Numbered from the stretch's first letter, positions 1-9,078 are shown. The stretch is 64,000 nucleotides of DNA from Kineosporia aurantiaca JCM 3230 (GCA_000719025.1 JODP01000016.1:124001-188000), one strand, 5' to 3'. Notes: generated from the sequence alone by a model not told the origin. Translations and numbers: made by a program.

Positions 1-346
1 CCGGGCCCCAGGAGCTCTGCAGGTGCTGCCACAGGCCGAGCACCATGTGGGCCGGCCCGACGATCGAGGAGCACTGCCGGCCGCTGCGCCGGGCCCGGTA
101 GGCGAACGCCTCGACCGCCTGCTCGTTCGCGTTGACCGGCACCAGGTTGGCCCCGGACCAGCAGGCGGCGCGCATCGCGCCGCCCTCGTACCAGCCCCAG
201 ATCTCCCCGCCGTGCCGGCGCGGATCACCCTTCAGGGCCCGCAGGCGGGCCGCCACGAACAGGTTCGCCACCGGGTCCTGGTCGCACAGGGCCAGCGCCT
301 CCTCGACGTCGTCCCTGGCCAGAACCTTCAGCGCCGAGCGCAGCAC
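1..346 (-). CDS. GNAT family N-acetyltransferase, partial (C-terminus outside window)
   Basis: N-terminal part of an acetyltransferase of the actinobacterial DUF4081/GNAT type that commonly follows ispG. Visible signature: the run LCDQDPVANLFVAARL followed by GGEIWGWYEGG and GANLVPVNANEQA, the pattern of the mycobacterial GNAT downstream of gcpE. The likely start is GTG at 344-346, only 19 bases after the ispG stop, so it is probably co-transcribed with ispG. Substrate is unknown. The acetyl-CoA-binding half lies beyond the window edge, so catalytic residues cannot be checked. Confidence 0.75.
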   Translation of the reverse strand, partial: MLRSALKVLARDDVEEALALCDQDPVANLFVAARLRALKGDPRRHGGEIWGWYEGGAMRAACWSGANLVPVNANEQAVEAFAYRARRSGRQCSSIVGPAHMVLGLWQHLQSSWGP

Positions 347-365
347 GTACCCATCCCCAACGTCG

Positions 366-1517
366 TTAGCTGACGGACACCTGAGGGGTGCCCTCGGGCG
401 CATCATCGCCCATCTCGTCGGCGATCCGCATCGCTTCCTCGATCAGCGTCTCGACGATCTTCGACTCCGGGACGGTCTTGACGACCTCCCCGCGGACGAA
501 GATCTGGCCCTTGCCGTTTCCGGAGGCTACTCCGAGATCGGCCTCGCGCGCCTCGCCGGGCCCGTTCACCACGCAGCCCATCACCGCGACCCGCAGCGGC
601 ACCTCCATGCCCTCGAGCCCGGCGGTGACCTGTTCGGCCAGCGTGTAGACGTCGACCTGGGCGCGGCCGCAGGACGGGCAGGAGACGATCTCGAGCTTGC
701 GCGGGCGCAGGTTCAGCGACTGCAGGATCTGGATGCCGACCTTGACCTCCTCGACCGGCGGGGCCGACAGCGAGACCCGGATCGTGTCGCCGATGCCCTG
801 ACCGAGCAGGTGGCCGAAGGCGACGGCCGACTTGATCGTGCCCTGGAACGCCGGGCCGGCCTCGGTGACCCCGAGGTGCAGCGGCCAGTCGCCGCGCTCG
901 GCGAGCATCTCGTAGGCGCGGACCATGACCACCGGGTCGTTGTGCTTGACCGAGATCTTGAAGTCGTGGAAGTCGTGCTCCTCGAACAGCGAGGCCTCCC
1001 AGACCGCGGACTCGACCAGGGCCTCCGGGGTGGCCTTGCCGTACTTGGCCAGCAGCCGCTTGTCGAGCGAGCCGGCGTTGACCCCGATCCGGATCGAGAC
1101 ACCGGCGTCCTTGGCCGCCCGGGCGATCTCCTTCACCTGGTCGTCGAACTGCCGGATGTTGCCCGGGTTGACCCGGACCGCGGCGCAGCCGGCGTCGATC
1201 GCGGCGAACACGTACTTGGGCTGGAAGTGGATGTCGGCGATCACCGGCAGCTGCGACTTCCGGGCGATCGCGGACAGCGCGTCCGCGTCGTCCTGGCTCG
1301 GGCAGGCCACCCGGACGATGTCGCAGCCGGCCGCGGTGAGCTGGGCGATCTGCTGCAGCGTGGCGTTCACGTCGGAGGTCAGCGTGGTGGTCATGGACTG
1401 CACCGAGACCGGGGCGTCGCCGCCGACCGCGACCTTGCCGACCTGGATCTTGCGGGATTTGCGCCGGGGGTTGAGGACGGGGGGAGGTGCGGTGGGAATT
1501 CCCAGACTGACGCTCAT
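366..1517 (-). CDS. ispG: 4-hydroxy-3-methylbut-2-en-1-yl diphosphate synthase (flavodoxin)
   Basis: IspG/GcpE is the [4Fe-4S] enzyme that converts methylerythritol cyclodiphosphate to HMBPP in the non-mevalonate isoprenoid pathway. The 383-residue product has the family core VGGDAPVSVQSMTTT near the N-terminus and the cluster ligands in CPSCGR and in MGCVVNGPGEA near the C-terminus. The ATG at 1515-1517 gives the family's usual start (MSVSLG...) and has GGAGG upstream; an in-frame extension of 25 residues exists but lacks family similarity. It is transcribed away from rip1, whereas mycobacteria carry dxr, rip1 and ispG in one direction. The GNAT gene follows in the same direction. Confidence 0.97.
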   Translation of the reverse strand: MSVSLGIPTAPPPVLNPRRKSRKIQVGKVAVGGDAPVSVQSMTTTLTSDVNATLQQIAQLTAAGCDIVRVACPSQDDADALSAIARKSQLPVIADIHFQPKYVFAAIDAGCAAVRVNPGNIRQFDDQVKEIARAAKDAGVSIRIGVNAGSLDKRLLAKYGKATPEALVESAVWEASLFEEHDFHDFKISVKHNDPVVMVRAYEMLAERGDWPLHLGVTEAGPAFQGTIKSAVAFGHLLGQGIGDTIRVSLSAPPVEEVKVGIQILQSLNLRPRKLEIVSCPSCGRAQVDVYTLAEQVTAGLEGMEVPLRVAVMGCVVNGPGEAREADLGVASGNGKGQIFVRGEVVKTVPESKIVETLIEEAMRIADEMGDDAPEGTPQVSVS

Positions 1518-1830
1518 ACCTGAACCGTGCCTCCTCGGGAGATGCCCCCGTTTGTGCTGAGCCCGTGTGGACTGTTCCTCAGTCATGAGCAACGAGCGGG
1601 CGAGTCAATTATGCCGCGCCGCGCGGGTGCTGCTTCTCACGCGTCCCGAGCACCGGCGCAGCGACACCGGATGTTCATCTCGGCCCGGGATCGGCCGATG
1701 GGCGAGCATGGGAGCGGCACCCGGGATGTCGCGCACGGCCGGAGGACAGCCGGGACAGGTATAAAAGTGGCGTTCCCCGATCCGGGGGCGGCGTTTCGGT
1801 GATGCGTGCTAGCAAGGAGTAACGGCGGGG
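1518..1830. promoter_or_regulatory. Divergent intergenic region between ispG and rip1
   Basis: This 313-base stretch has no convincing gene and must hold the two divergent promoters. A TATAAA at 1760-1765 is the only A/T-rich hexamer upstream of rip1 and may be its -10 element, but no good -35 stands at the right distance. An AAGGAG ribosome-binding site at 1815-1820 precedes the rip1 ATG by 10 bases. Nothing else stands out. Confidence 0.4.
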
Positions 1831-3096
1831 ATGAGTTACACGATCGGGGTGGTCCTGTTCGCCCTGGGCCTGCTCATCAGCGTCTGCCTGCACGAGGCCG
1901 GGCACATGCTTTCGGCGAAGCTCTTCGGCATGCGGGTGACCCGGTACTTCGCCGGGTTCGGGCCCACGGTGTGGTCGTTCCGCCGGGGTGAGACCGAGTA
2001 CGGCTTCAAGGCCGTGCCCCTGGGCGGGTTCGTCAACATCATCGGGATGGCCCCCGGGGTGGAGGAGCCCGAGGCCGAGGAGACCGAGGCGCAGGGCCGG
2101 GCCTTCTGGCAGAAGCCGCTCTGGCAGCGCACCGTGGTCCTGGCCGCCGGCTCGATCACCCACCTGGTGATCTGCATCGTGCTGCTGATCCCGGCGTTCT
2201 GGCTGTTCGGGGTGCCGACCGCGCGGGCCCTGGACCAGACCCCGGCGGTGGTCGGCAGCGTCTCCTCCTGCGTGATCGCCGGCTACGACGTGACCAGCGA
2301 CGGCGCCCTGCGGGCGTGCAAGGCCACCGACCCGAAGTCGCCCGCGGCCCAGGCCGGGCTGCAGACCGGCGACCGGATCACCAGCATCGGCGGCACCCCG
2401 ATCACCTCCTACGCGGCCTTCCAGAAGGCCGTCCGTCAGCAGCCGGTCGACCAGCCGGTGGCCCTGACCTACACCCGCGACGGGCAGACCGAGAGCACGC
2501 AGATCACCCTGGTGAACACCCAGCGCCCGCCGCTCGGGGCCACCGACGCGACGAAGCTGGTGGCCACGCCGACCATCGGGATCACCAACCAGACCGAGAC
2601 CTACAACGACCGGTACGGCTTCTTCGGCAGCGTCAAGGAGTCGTTCACCACCACCGGCCACACCATCACCGGCGGCCTCCAGGCGATCGCCAAGCTGCCC
2701 AGCCGGATCGGCTCGCTCTGGTCGGCCCTGGGCGGCGCCGAGCGCTCGCCCGACGACCCGGTCAGCGTGGTCGGGGCCAGCCGGATCGGCGGCGAGATCG
2801 TCCAGACCGACGGGATCCACGGCGGGGCCACGTTCCTGTCCATCCTGGCCGGCCTGAACGTCTTCCTCGGCCTGTTCAACCTGCTGCCGCTGCCCCCGCT
2901 GGACGGCGGGCACATCGCGGTGGCCTGGTACGAGGCGGCCCGCCGGGCGATCGCCAGGCGCCGGCAGCGCCCCGACCCGGGCCCGGTCGACCGGGAGAAG
3001 CTGGTCCCGGTGACCCTGGTGATCATCGCCATCTTCGGCGCCTTCACCCTGCTCACCGTCTCGGTCGACGTGGTGAACCCGATCCGGCTGAACTGA
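1831..3096 (+). CDS. rip1: RIP metalloprotease, M50 family (Rip1/RseP-like site-2 protease)
   Basis: Intramembrane zinc protease that cleaves membrane-anchored anti-sigma factors. The 421-residue protein has the zinc motif HEAGH at residues 21-25 inside the first membrane segment, a PDZ domain in the middle (around AAQAGLQTGDRITSIGG) and the second catalytic motif LDGGH at 357-361 inside the last hydrophobic region (FNLLPLPPLDGGH). Length and domain order fit mycobacterial Rip1 and E. coli RseP. The start is ATG at 1831 with AAGGAG 10 bases upstream. No anti-sigma factor gene is adjacent, so its substrates cannot be inferred from context. Confidence 0.95.
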   Translation: MSYTIGVVLFALGLLISVCLHEAGHMLSAKLFGMRVTRYFAGFGPTVWSFRRGETEYGFKAVPLGGFVNIIGMAPGVEEPEAEETEAQGRAFWQKPLWQRTVVLAAGSITHLVICIVLLIPAFWLFGVPTARALDQTPAVVGSVSSCVIAGYDVTSDGALRACKATDPKSPAAQAGLQTGDRITSIGGTPITSYAAFQKAVRQQPVDQPVALTYTRDGQTESTQITLVNTQRPPLGATDATKLVATPTIGITNQTETYNDRYGFFGSVKESFTTTGHTITGGLQAIAKLPSRIGSLWSALGGAERSPDDPVSVVGASRIGGEIVQTDGIHGGATFLSILAGLNVFLGLFNLLPLPPLDGGHIAVAWYEAARRAIARRRQRPDPGPVDREKLVPVTLVIIAIFGAFTLLTVSVDVVNPIRLN

Positions 3097-3208
3097 CCGC
3101 GCCGAACTGACCGCGGCCGCCCGTGGGAGGGGTAAAAGCACTGGCCACGAACGACTAGGCTCGAGTCCTGGAACCGGTCCAGAAACACAACCAGGAGGAT
3201 GAGTCATC

Positions 3209-4981
3209 GTGCTGCTTCGGATGTCGTCGCTGTTCCTGCGAACCCTTCGCGAGGACCCGGCGGACGCCGAGGTGCCGGGCCACCGGCTGCTGGTCCGCGC
3301 GGGCTACGTGCGCCGCGCCGCCCCCGGCATCTACTCCTGGCTGCCCCTGGGCTACCGCACCTACCGCAACGTCGAGCGGATCGTCCGTGAGGAGATGGAC
3401 GCCGCCGGGTTCCAGGAGGTGCACTTCCCCGCGCTGCTGCCCCGGGAGCCCTACGAGGCGACCAACCGCTGGACCGAGTACGGCGAGAACCTGTTCCGCC
3501 TCAAGGACCGGCGGGGCAACGACTACCTGCTCGGCCCCACCCACGAGGAGATGTTCACCCTCCTGGTGAAGGACCTGTACTCGTCCTACAAGGACCTGCC
3601 GGTCTCGCTCTACCAGATCCAGACCAAGTACCGGGACGAGGCGCGCCCCCGGGCCGGCCTGCTGCGCGGCCGCGAGTTCGTGATGAAGGACAGCTACTCG
3701 TTCGACGTCGACGACGCCGGGCTCGAGGCCTCGTACCTGAAGCACCGCAACGCCTACATCAAGACGTTCGGCCGGCTCGGCCTGGACTTCGAGATCGTCT
3801 CGGCCACGTCCGGCGCGATGGGCGGCAGCCGCAGCGAGGAGTTCCTGCACCCCACCGAGATCGGTGAGGACACGTTCGTCCGCTGCACCCTCGGGCACTA
3901 CGCGGCCAACGCCGAGGCGGTGATCACCCCCGCGCCGGCCGTCATCCCCCTGGAGGGCCTGCCCGCCGCGCACGTGGAGGAGACGCCGGACACGCCCACC
4001 ATCGACTCGCTGGTCGCGGTGGCCAACCAGCTGTTCCCCGAGCGGTCCTTCACCGCCGCCGACACCCTGAAGAACGTCGTGGTCACGCTGGTGCACCCCA
4101 CCGGCGAGCGCGAGCCGCTGGTGATCGGCGTGCCCGGCGACCGGGACGTGGACGTCAAGCGTCTGGAGGCCGCGATGGCCCCGGCCGAGGTGGACGCGTT
4201 CGGAGAGGCCGACTTCGCCAAGCACCCCGGTCTGGTCAAGGGTTACATCGGGCCCCAGGCCCTGGGCACCGGGTCGGTCACCGGCATCCGCTACCTGCTC
4301 GACCCCCGGGTGGTCGAGGGCACGGCCTGGATCACCGGCGCCAACCAGCCCGGCCGGCACGTCTTCGACCTGGTCGCCGGGCGCGACTTCAGCGCCGACG
4401 GCACGGTCGAGGCGGCCGACGTGCGGGAGGGCGACCTCTGCCCGGTCTGCGCGGTGGAGGGCACCGACGGCACCCTGACCCTGGCCCGCGGTCTCGAGAT
4501 CGGCCACATCTTCCAGCTCGGCCGTAAGTACGCCGACGCCCTCGGGCTGCAGGTCCTGGACCGCAACGGCAAACTTGTCACCGTGACGATGGGGTCGTAC
4601 GGGATCGGCGTCAGCCGGGCCCTGGCCGCCATCGCCGAGGCCTCGGTCGACGAGAAGGGCCTGTGCTGGCCCCGCGAGGTGGCGCCCGCCGACGTCCACC
4701 TGGTCGCCACCGGGAAGGACCCGGCGGTGTTCGAGGCGGCCGAGAAGCTGGCCGCCGAGATGGTCGAGGCAGGGGTCCGGGTGCTCTTCGACGACCGGCA
4801 GAAGGTGTCGCCGGGAATCAAGTTCAAGGACGCGGAGCTGATCGGTGTGCCCTCGATCATGGTGGTCGGCAAGAACCTGGCCGACGGCGTGATCGAGTTC
4901 CGCGACCGGAAGACCGGCGCCGGCGAGGACGTCCCGGTCGGCGACGCAGTGAAGTACGTGGTGGCGGCAATCAACAGCTGA
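3209..4981 (+). CDS. proS: Proline--tRNA ligase (bacterial ProS, with editing insertion)
   Basis: Class II aminoacyl-tRNA synthetase that charges tRNA-Pro. The 590-residue length and the long insertion between the class II motifs (roughly residues 230-400) mark the bacterial-type enzyme with a YbaK-like editing domain. Visible motifs: GIYSWLPLGYRTYRNVE near the N-terminus, YRDEARPRAGLLRGREFVMKDSYSF (motif 2 region) and GSYGIGVSRALAA (motif 3), followed by an anticodon-binding domain. AGGAGG at 3193-3198 lies 10 bases before GTG 3209 and 22 before ATG 3221, which favours the GTG start. It follows rip1 by 112 bases. Confidence 0.97.
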   Translation: MLLRMSSLFLRTLREDPADAEVPGHRLLVRAGYVRRAAPGIYSWLPLGYRTYRNVERIVREEMDAAGFQEVHFPALLPREPYEATNRWTEYGENLFRLKDRRGNDYLLGPTHEEMFTLLVKDLYSSYKDLPVSLYQIQTKYRDEARPRAGLLRGREFVMKDSYSFDVDDAGLEASYLKHRNAYIKTFGRLGLDFEIVSATSGAMGGSRSEEFLHPTEIGEDTFVRCTLGHYAANAEAVITPAPAVIPLEGLPAAHVEETPDTPTIDSLVAVANQLFPERSFTAADTLKNVVVTLVHPTGEREPLVIGVPGDRDVDVKRLEAAMAPAEVDAFGEADFAKHPGLVKGYIGPQALGTGSVTGIRYLLDPRVVEGTAWITGANQPGRHVFDLVAGRDFSADGTVEAADVREGDLCPVCAVEGTDGTLTLARGLEIGHIFQLGRKYADALGLQVLDRNGKLVTVTMGSYGIGVSRALAAIAEASVDEKGLCWPREVAPADVHLVATGKDPAVFEAAEKLAAEMVEAGVRVLFDDRQKVSPGIKFKDAELIGVPSIMVVGKNLADGVIEFRDRKTGAGEDVPVGDAVKYVVAAINS

Positions 4982-5004
4982 GCGATGAGCGGGTAGGTGG
5001 TTCC

Positions 5005-5427
5005 ATGCTCGACCTGAAAGTGGCCCAGGAACTCAGGACGGCCGGTCTGGCCTGGAACCCCCTGCCCGGAGACCGCTTCGTGGTGCCCGACCGGGGCATG
5101 GACGAGGAGGTCTTCGTGGTCAGCAACATGGTCGTCGAGGTGCACGACCTGCCCGGCGGCGGCCAGCTGATCGGCTTCAACGGCACCACCGAGTGGGCGC
5201 TGGACTCGCTCGAGCAGCCCGAGGTGGTCTGGCTGCCCCGCGAGACCCAGCTGCGGGAACTGCTCGGCGACCGGTTCGTGGGCTTGGAGAGCGTCACCGG
5301 CGGCTTCTCGGTGACCATCCGGATCACCGATGAGGAGACCGTGCGCGAGGTCGACGCGGACGCCGAGACCGCCTACGCCCGCGCGGTGCTGCACGTGCTG
5401 GACTCGCTCACGCCCCCGGAGGACTGA
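5005..5427 (+). CDS. Conserved actinobacterial protein of unknown function
   Basis: A soluble 140-residue protein with no membrane segment or signal peptide. It contains the run FVVPDRGMDEEVFVVSNM, then GFNGTTEWALDS and VWLPREXQLRXLLGDRF-like text, a conserved pattern of a small actinobacterial family without an established role that I recognise. It begins 23 bases after proS and ends two bases before the TTG start of the HAD gene, so the three genes probably form an operon. A longer reading frame runs upstream inside proS but is a shadow. The ATG at 5005 has only a weak GGTGG upstream. Confidence 0.75.
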   Translation: MLDLKVAQELRTAGLAWNPLPGDRFVVPDRGMDEEVFVVSNMVVEVHDLPGGGQLIGFNGTTEWALDSLEQPEVVWLPRETQLRELLGDRFVGLESVTGGFSVTIRITDEETVREVDADAETAYARAVLHVLDSLTPPED

Positions 5428-5429
5428 CC

Positions 5430-6158
5430 TTGCCGATCGAAGCGGTGATCTTCGACTGGGGCGGCACGCTGACCCCCTGGCACGCGATCGACCTGGAGCA
5501 GCAGTGGCAGGCGTTCGCCAGGGTCTACGCGGCGGCCGACGCCGAGCGCTTCCCAGACGGCGGGCAGGAGCTCGCCGATCGGATGCGGGCGGCCGAGCGG
5601 GAGGGCTGGGGTCGGCTGAAGGAGTCCGGGGGTAGCGCTCGCCTGACCGACGTGTTCGAAGCGGTCGGGGTCAGCACGGATCACCCGGGGCACGATGCTG
5701 CCCACGCGGCGTACGAGGAGTTCTGGGAGCCGCACACCTATCTCGACCCGGACGTGCCCGAACTGTTCGCCGGTCTGCGCGAGCGGGGTATCCGGATCGG
5801 CGTCCTGTCCAACACCATCTGGAGCCGGCAGTACCACCGTCGCCTGTTCGAGCGGGACGGCGTGCTCGAGTTCATCGACGGGGATGTTTACTCGTCCGAG
5901 ATCCCTTACGTGAAGCCGCACCCGGAGGCGTTCGCGGCGGCCGTGCGGGCGGTCGGCGACCCGGATCCGGCGGCCTGCGTCTACGTCGGGGACCGGGTCT
6001 ACGAGGACGTGCACGGTGCCCAGCGGGCGGGTCTTCGGGCGGTGCACATCCCGAACAGCGATATCCCGGTGGACCAGCAGATACCGGTCGACGTCACTCC
6101 GGACGGCACCGCACCCCGGCTGCTGGACGTGCTCGACCTGGTCGACGGCTGGCGCTGA
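5430..6158 (+). CDS. HAD-superfamily hydrolase (subfamily IA-like)
   Basis: Small-molecule phosphatase-like protein of 242 residues. HAD motif I is FDWGGT (nucleophile Asp9), motif II is LSNT, motif III is KPHPE and motif IV is YVGDRVYEDVHGA. The position two residues after the nucleophile, usually the acid/base Asp in phosphatases, is Gly here, so hydrolysis of a phosphate ester should not be taken for granted. Translation probably starts at TTG 5430, with GGAGG overlapping the end of the preceding gene. Substrate unknown. It ends convergent with the lipoprotein gene downstream. Confidence 0.85.
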   Translation: MPIEAVIFDWGGTLTPWHAIDLEQQWQAFARVYAAADAERFPDGGQELADRMRAAEREGWGRLKESGGSARLTDVFEAVGVSTDHPGHDAAHAAYEEFWEPHTYLDPDVPELFAGLRERGIRIGVLSNTIWSRQYHRRLFERDGVLEFIDGDVYSSEIPYVKPHPEAFAAAVRAVGDPDPAACVYVGDRVYEDVHGAQRAGLRAVHIPNSDIPVDQQIPVDVTPDGTAPRLLDVLDLVDGWR

Positions 6159-6190
6159 GTCCGGTGCCGTCGGCCTAAGTGTCCTTTGGG

Positions 6191-7279
6191 TCAGGTACCC
6201 GGCTCGGCGACCGGCTTGTTGCTCCAGGCGGCCTGACGCCGGGTGCTGACCACCAGCGTCCCGGCGGCCAGGGACTTCACGGACGCGTCCTGCGCCACTG
6301 CGATCACGTCGATGGCGAGCCCGGCCAGCCGCCTTTCGACCAGCGTGGCCAGAGCGCCCGCCTTCGCCGTGGTCTCCGGGGTGGTCACCTCGTAGGCGGC
6401 GGAGGCCTGGGCCGGCTCCACCCCCGCTGCGATCAGCAGGCGTTCCAACTCGTCGCGCTGCTGCCGGTGGGCTTCCCAAAGGGTCTCGGCAACCGCTTTG
6501 CGGCCTGCGTCGATGTGGGCGATCACCAGGGGGTAGGCGTAGAACGCGGCGTGCTCACCGGCGAGGAGACGGTTGAGGGCGTCGGTTTCGTCGGTGGTGA
6601 GTTTGTCAGGAGCAATGGACGTTTGTGGGGACTCGGGCGTTTGGCTCGCGTCGGTCGCAGCAACCGTTGGGGTGGTGGTTGCGTCCGTCGTTGAGGTCGC
6701 CGGAGTAAGCGGGCCGAACGCCTTCCCATGGCTCGCCGTGCGCAGCAGGTCGGCATTCGCAGCGCACGACGCGGCGATCCGGTAGAGCAACAGGGCGAAT
6801 TCGGGGGTCAGGCCGTTGGCGTCTCCGAAGGCGGTACGAGCGGTCTGCCACTCCGCTGTAGCCAGTGCGCCGGGGGAGGTGATCTCCGCGGTGTTCGCAC
6901 TGGGGGTGGCGGAAGGAGTGGCCGTGGGTTCAGCCGACGAGCCGAGTTGGGTGAGCTGAGATGCGTGGGCCTCGATCAACCGGGTGAGCAGCTTCGCTGT
7001 GGCGCCCGGAATCCGCACCGTGGCGCCGCTCGGCAGGGTGCCCGAGGCGAGGGTCGTCGCGCCGGTGTTGAGGGCCTGGACCGAGGTCACCGCCCGCTTG
7101 ACCGCCGCATCGTCGAGCTCGGTGCCGGTGCTCGTGGTGGCGGCCGCGGCCGTGCCCCCGGAGGCGCCGCAACCGGTCAGGCTGATCAACCCGGCCCCGG
7201 TGAGGGTGACGGCGCCGAGCGACAGGAAGACCCTCCGGCTCGGTGGGGCAGGGGGTGTCCTGGTGACGGAGCGCAGCAC
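6191..7279 (-). CDS. DUF4439 ferritin-like lipoprotein with Tat-like signal
   Basis: A 362-residue exported protein. The N-terminus has a twin-arginine motif (SRRVFLS), a hydrophobic stretch and a lipobox LTGC near residue 37, predicting a Tat-exported lipoprotein. A Ser/Thr/Pro/Ala-rich linker occurs in the middle. The C-terminal third (LLAGEHAAFYAYPLVIAHI to the LERRLAG-type helices) matches the DUF4439 ferritin-like four-helix family. Start GTG at 7277-7279, with AAAGGA 7 bases upstream. Divergent from rimP, a placement seen for this family in other actinobacteria. Function unknown; metal binding is plausible but not proven by the sequence. Confidence 0.85.
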   Translation of the reverse strand: MLRSVTRTPPAPPSRRVFLSLGAVTLTGAGLISLTGCGASGGTAAAATTSTGTELDDAAVKRAVTSVQALNTGATTLASGTLPSGATVRIPGATAKLLTRLIEAHASQLTQLGSSAEPTATPSATPSANTAEITSPGALATAEWQTARTAFGDANGLTPEFALLLYRIAASCAANADLLRTASHGKAFGPLTPATSTTDATTTPTVAATDASQTPESPQTSIAPDKLTTDETDALNRLLAGEHAAFYAYPLVIAHIDAGRKAVAETLWEAHRQQRDELERLLIAAGVEPAQASAAYEVTTPETTAKAGALATLVERRLAGLAIDVIAVAQDASVKSLAAGTLVVSTRRQAAWSNKPVAEPGT

Positions 7280-7382
7280 GTGGCGATCCTTTCACGCCGC
7301 GGGCGGTGATCGGGTCGTACCAATCCCGGGGAAGCCTTGACAAGTCCGGCGGCAGGCCCGGCAGCCGGTACAGTGGTGCGGC

Positions 7383-7406
7383 GGCGCGCCCTCATGGGGG
7401 CGCGCC
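7383..7406. repeat. Perfect inverted repeat in the rimP leader
   Basis: Arms GGCGCGCC at 7383-7390 and 7399-7406 with an 8-base loop, 52 bases upstream of the rimP start. No T-tract follows. It could form a stable hairpin in the 5' leader of the nusA operon mRNA or be a protein site; the sequence does not decide. Confidence 0.5.
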
Positions 7407-7457
7407 TTCACGTCGTGTGAGTTGTCGTTGTCCCAATCCCATATCGAGGAGGTCGGC

Positions 7458-8024
7458 ATGAGCGCGTCCTCCCAGTCCGACGCGGTGCGAGCCCTGGCGG
7501 AGCCCCTGGCCGCGGAGTCCGGTCTGGTGGTCGAGAGCGTCACCGTCACCCCGGCCGGCAAGCGCCGGGTCCTGCGGGTGACCGTGGACCTGCCGGAGAC
7601 CGAGTTCGGCGGGGTGCCGATGGAGGCCGTGGCCACCGCCTCGCAGGCGATCTCCGCCGCGCTGGACGCCGGCGCCGTGATGGGCGGCCAGCCCTACGTG
7701 CTCGAGGTCAGCTCGCCCGGCGCCGACCGGCCGCTGACCGAGCGCCGGCACTGGCTGCGGGCCCGCCGCCGGCTGGTGCGCACCGTGGCCGCGGCCGGGG
7801 CGACCGCGCAGACCGGCCGGCTGACCGAGGTCACCGAGGCCGGGATCGTGCTGGACGGCGAGCGCGAGGTGCCCTGGGAGCAGATCGCCGGCGGCCGGAT
7901 CGAGCTGGAGTTCGGCCACCCGGACGACTTCGCCGACCTCGAGGACGACGACGAGGACGACGGCGAGCTCGAGGACGACGACGAGGACCGGCCCGAAGAA
8001 GACGAAGAAGAGGAAAGGAGCTGA
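7458..8024 (+). CDS. rimP: Ribosome maturation factor RimP
   Basis: RimP assists late assembly of the 30S subunit. The 188-residue protein has the typical core LRVTVDLPE...SQAISAALD and LEVSSPGADRPL, followed by the C-terminal SH3-like domain. It ends in a strongly acidic tail of about 30 residues made mostly of Asp and Glu, beyond the usual family end. The start is ATG 7458 with GAGGAGG at 7446-7452; an upstream in-frame start has no support. First gene of the rimP-nusA-ylxR-infB operon, ending two bases before nusA. Confidence 0.95.
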   Translation: MSASSQSDAVRALAEPLAAESGLVVESVTVTPAGKRRVLRVTVDLPETEFGGVPMEAVATASQAISAALDAGAVMGGQPYVLEVSSPGADRPLTERRHWLRARRRLVRTVAAAGATAQTGRLTEVTEAGIVLDGEREVPWEQIAGGRIELEFGHPDDFADLEDDDEDDGELEDDDEDRPEEDEEEERS

Positions 8025-8026
8025 CG

Positions 8027-9019
8027 ATGGACATCGACCTGGCGGCCCTGCGCGCGATCGAGCGCGAGAAGGAAATCCCGCTCAACACGCTGGTGCAGAC
8101 CATCGAGACGGCTCTGCTGCAGGCCTACAACCGCACCGAGGGCGCCGAACCGCACGCCCGGGTGGAGCTGGACCGCAAGAACGGGCACGTCACCGTGTGG
8201 GCCCGCGAGCTGGACGAGACCGGGGCGATCCGCCGCGAGTGGGACGACACGCCCGCAGGCTTCGGCCGGATCGCGGCCACCACCGCCCGGCAGACCATCC
8301 TGCAGCGGCTGCGCGACGCGGAGGACGAGCAGGTCCTCGGCGAGTTCCGCGGTCGTGAGGGCGACATCATCTCCGGCATCGTGCAGCAGAGCGCCGACCC
8401 GCGGATGGTGCACGTCGACCTGGGCACGGTCGAGGCCGTGCTGCCGCCGGCCGAGCAGGTGCCGGGGGAGACCTACCCGCACGGCACCCGGCTGCGCTGC
8501 TACGTGGTGGGCGTGCGCAAGGGGCTCAAGGGCCCGTCCATCACCCTCTCGCGGACCCATCCCAACCTGGTCCGCAAGCTGTTCGCGCTGGAGGTCCCCG
8601 AGGTCGCCGACGGCACCGTGGAGATCGCCGCGCTGGCCCGCGAGGCCGGGCACCGCTCCAAGGTGGCGGTGCGCGCGACCATCCCCGGGGTGAACGCCAA
8701 GGGCGCCTGCATCGGCCCAATGGGGCAGCGGGTGCGGGCCGTGATGGCCGAGCTGCGCGGCGAGAAGATCGACATCGTCGACTACAACGAGGACCCGGAA
8801 CTGTTCGTGGCCAGCGCGCTTTCGCCGGCCCGGGTGTCCTCGGTGGAGGTGCTCGACCTGGACGCCCGCTCGGCCCGGGTGGTGGTGCCGGACTACCAGC
8901 TCTCGCTGGCGATCGGCAAAGAGGGGCAGAACGCCCGGCTGGCCGCCAAACTGACCGGCTGGCGGATCGACATCCGGTCCGACACGGCGCCGGACCCGGC
9001 GGCCCCGGCCCCGCTTTGA
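8027..9019 (+). CDS. nusA: Transcription termination/antitermination factor NusA
   Basis: NusA binds RNA polymerase and nascent RNA and modulates pausing and termination. The 330-residue length fits the short actinobacterial form that lacks the C-terminal acidic repeats. Order: N-terminal polymerase-binding domain, S1 domain (around GIVQQSADPRMVHVDLG), then two KH domains (PGVNAKGACIGPMGQRV and LAIGKEGQNARLAA, each with a GxxG loop). Start ATG 8027, with AAAGGAG upstream and two bases after the rimP stop. Confidence 0.97.
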   Translation: MDIDLAALRAIEREKEIPLNTLVQTIETALLQAYNRTEGAEPHARVELDRKNGHVTVWARELDETGAIRREWDDTPAGFGRIAATTARQTILQRLRDAEDEQVLGEFRGREGDIISGIVQQSADPRMVHVDLGTVEAVLPPAEQVPGETYPHGTRLRCYVVGVRKGLKGPSITLSRTHPNLVRKLFALEVPEVADGTVEIAALAREAGHRSKVAVRATIPGVNAKGACIGPMGQRVRAVMAELRGEKIDIVDYNEDPELFVASALSPARVSSVEVLDLDARSARVVVPDYQLSLAIGKEGQNARLAAKLTGWRIDIRSDTAPDPAAPAPL

Positions 9020-9078
9020 GCGACCCCTCGAACACCCCCGGGGGCGCCCCGGGGAACAATCGGGCGCGATCCCGGGCT

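Noticed and set aside
4663..5004. Upstream extension of the conserved small gene after proS
   Set aside because: The extension overlaps proS in another frame and reads as Gly/Arg-rich shadow text; the family begins at ATG 5005.
7337..7374. TTGACA and TACAGT upstream of rimP as a promoter
   Set aside because: The hexamers are good but 26 bases apart, too far for a standard sigma factor.
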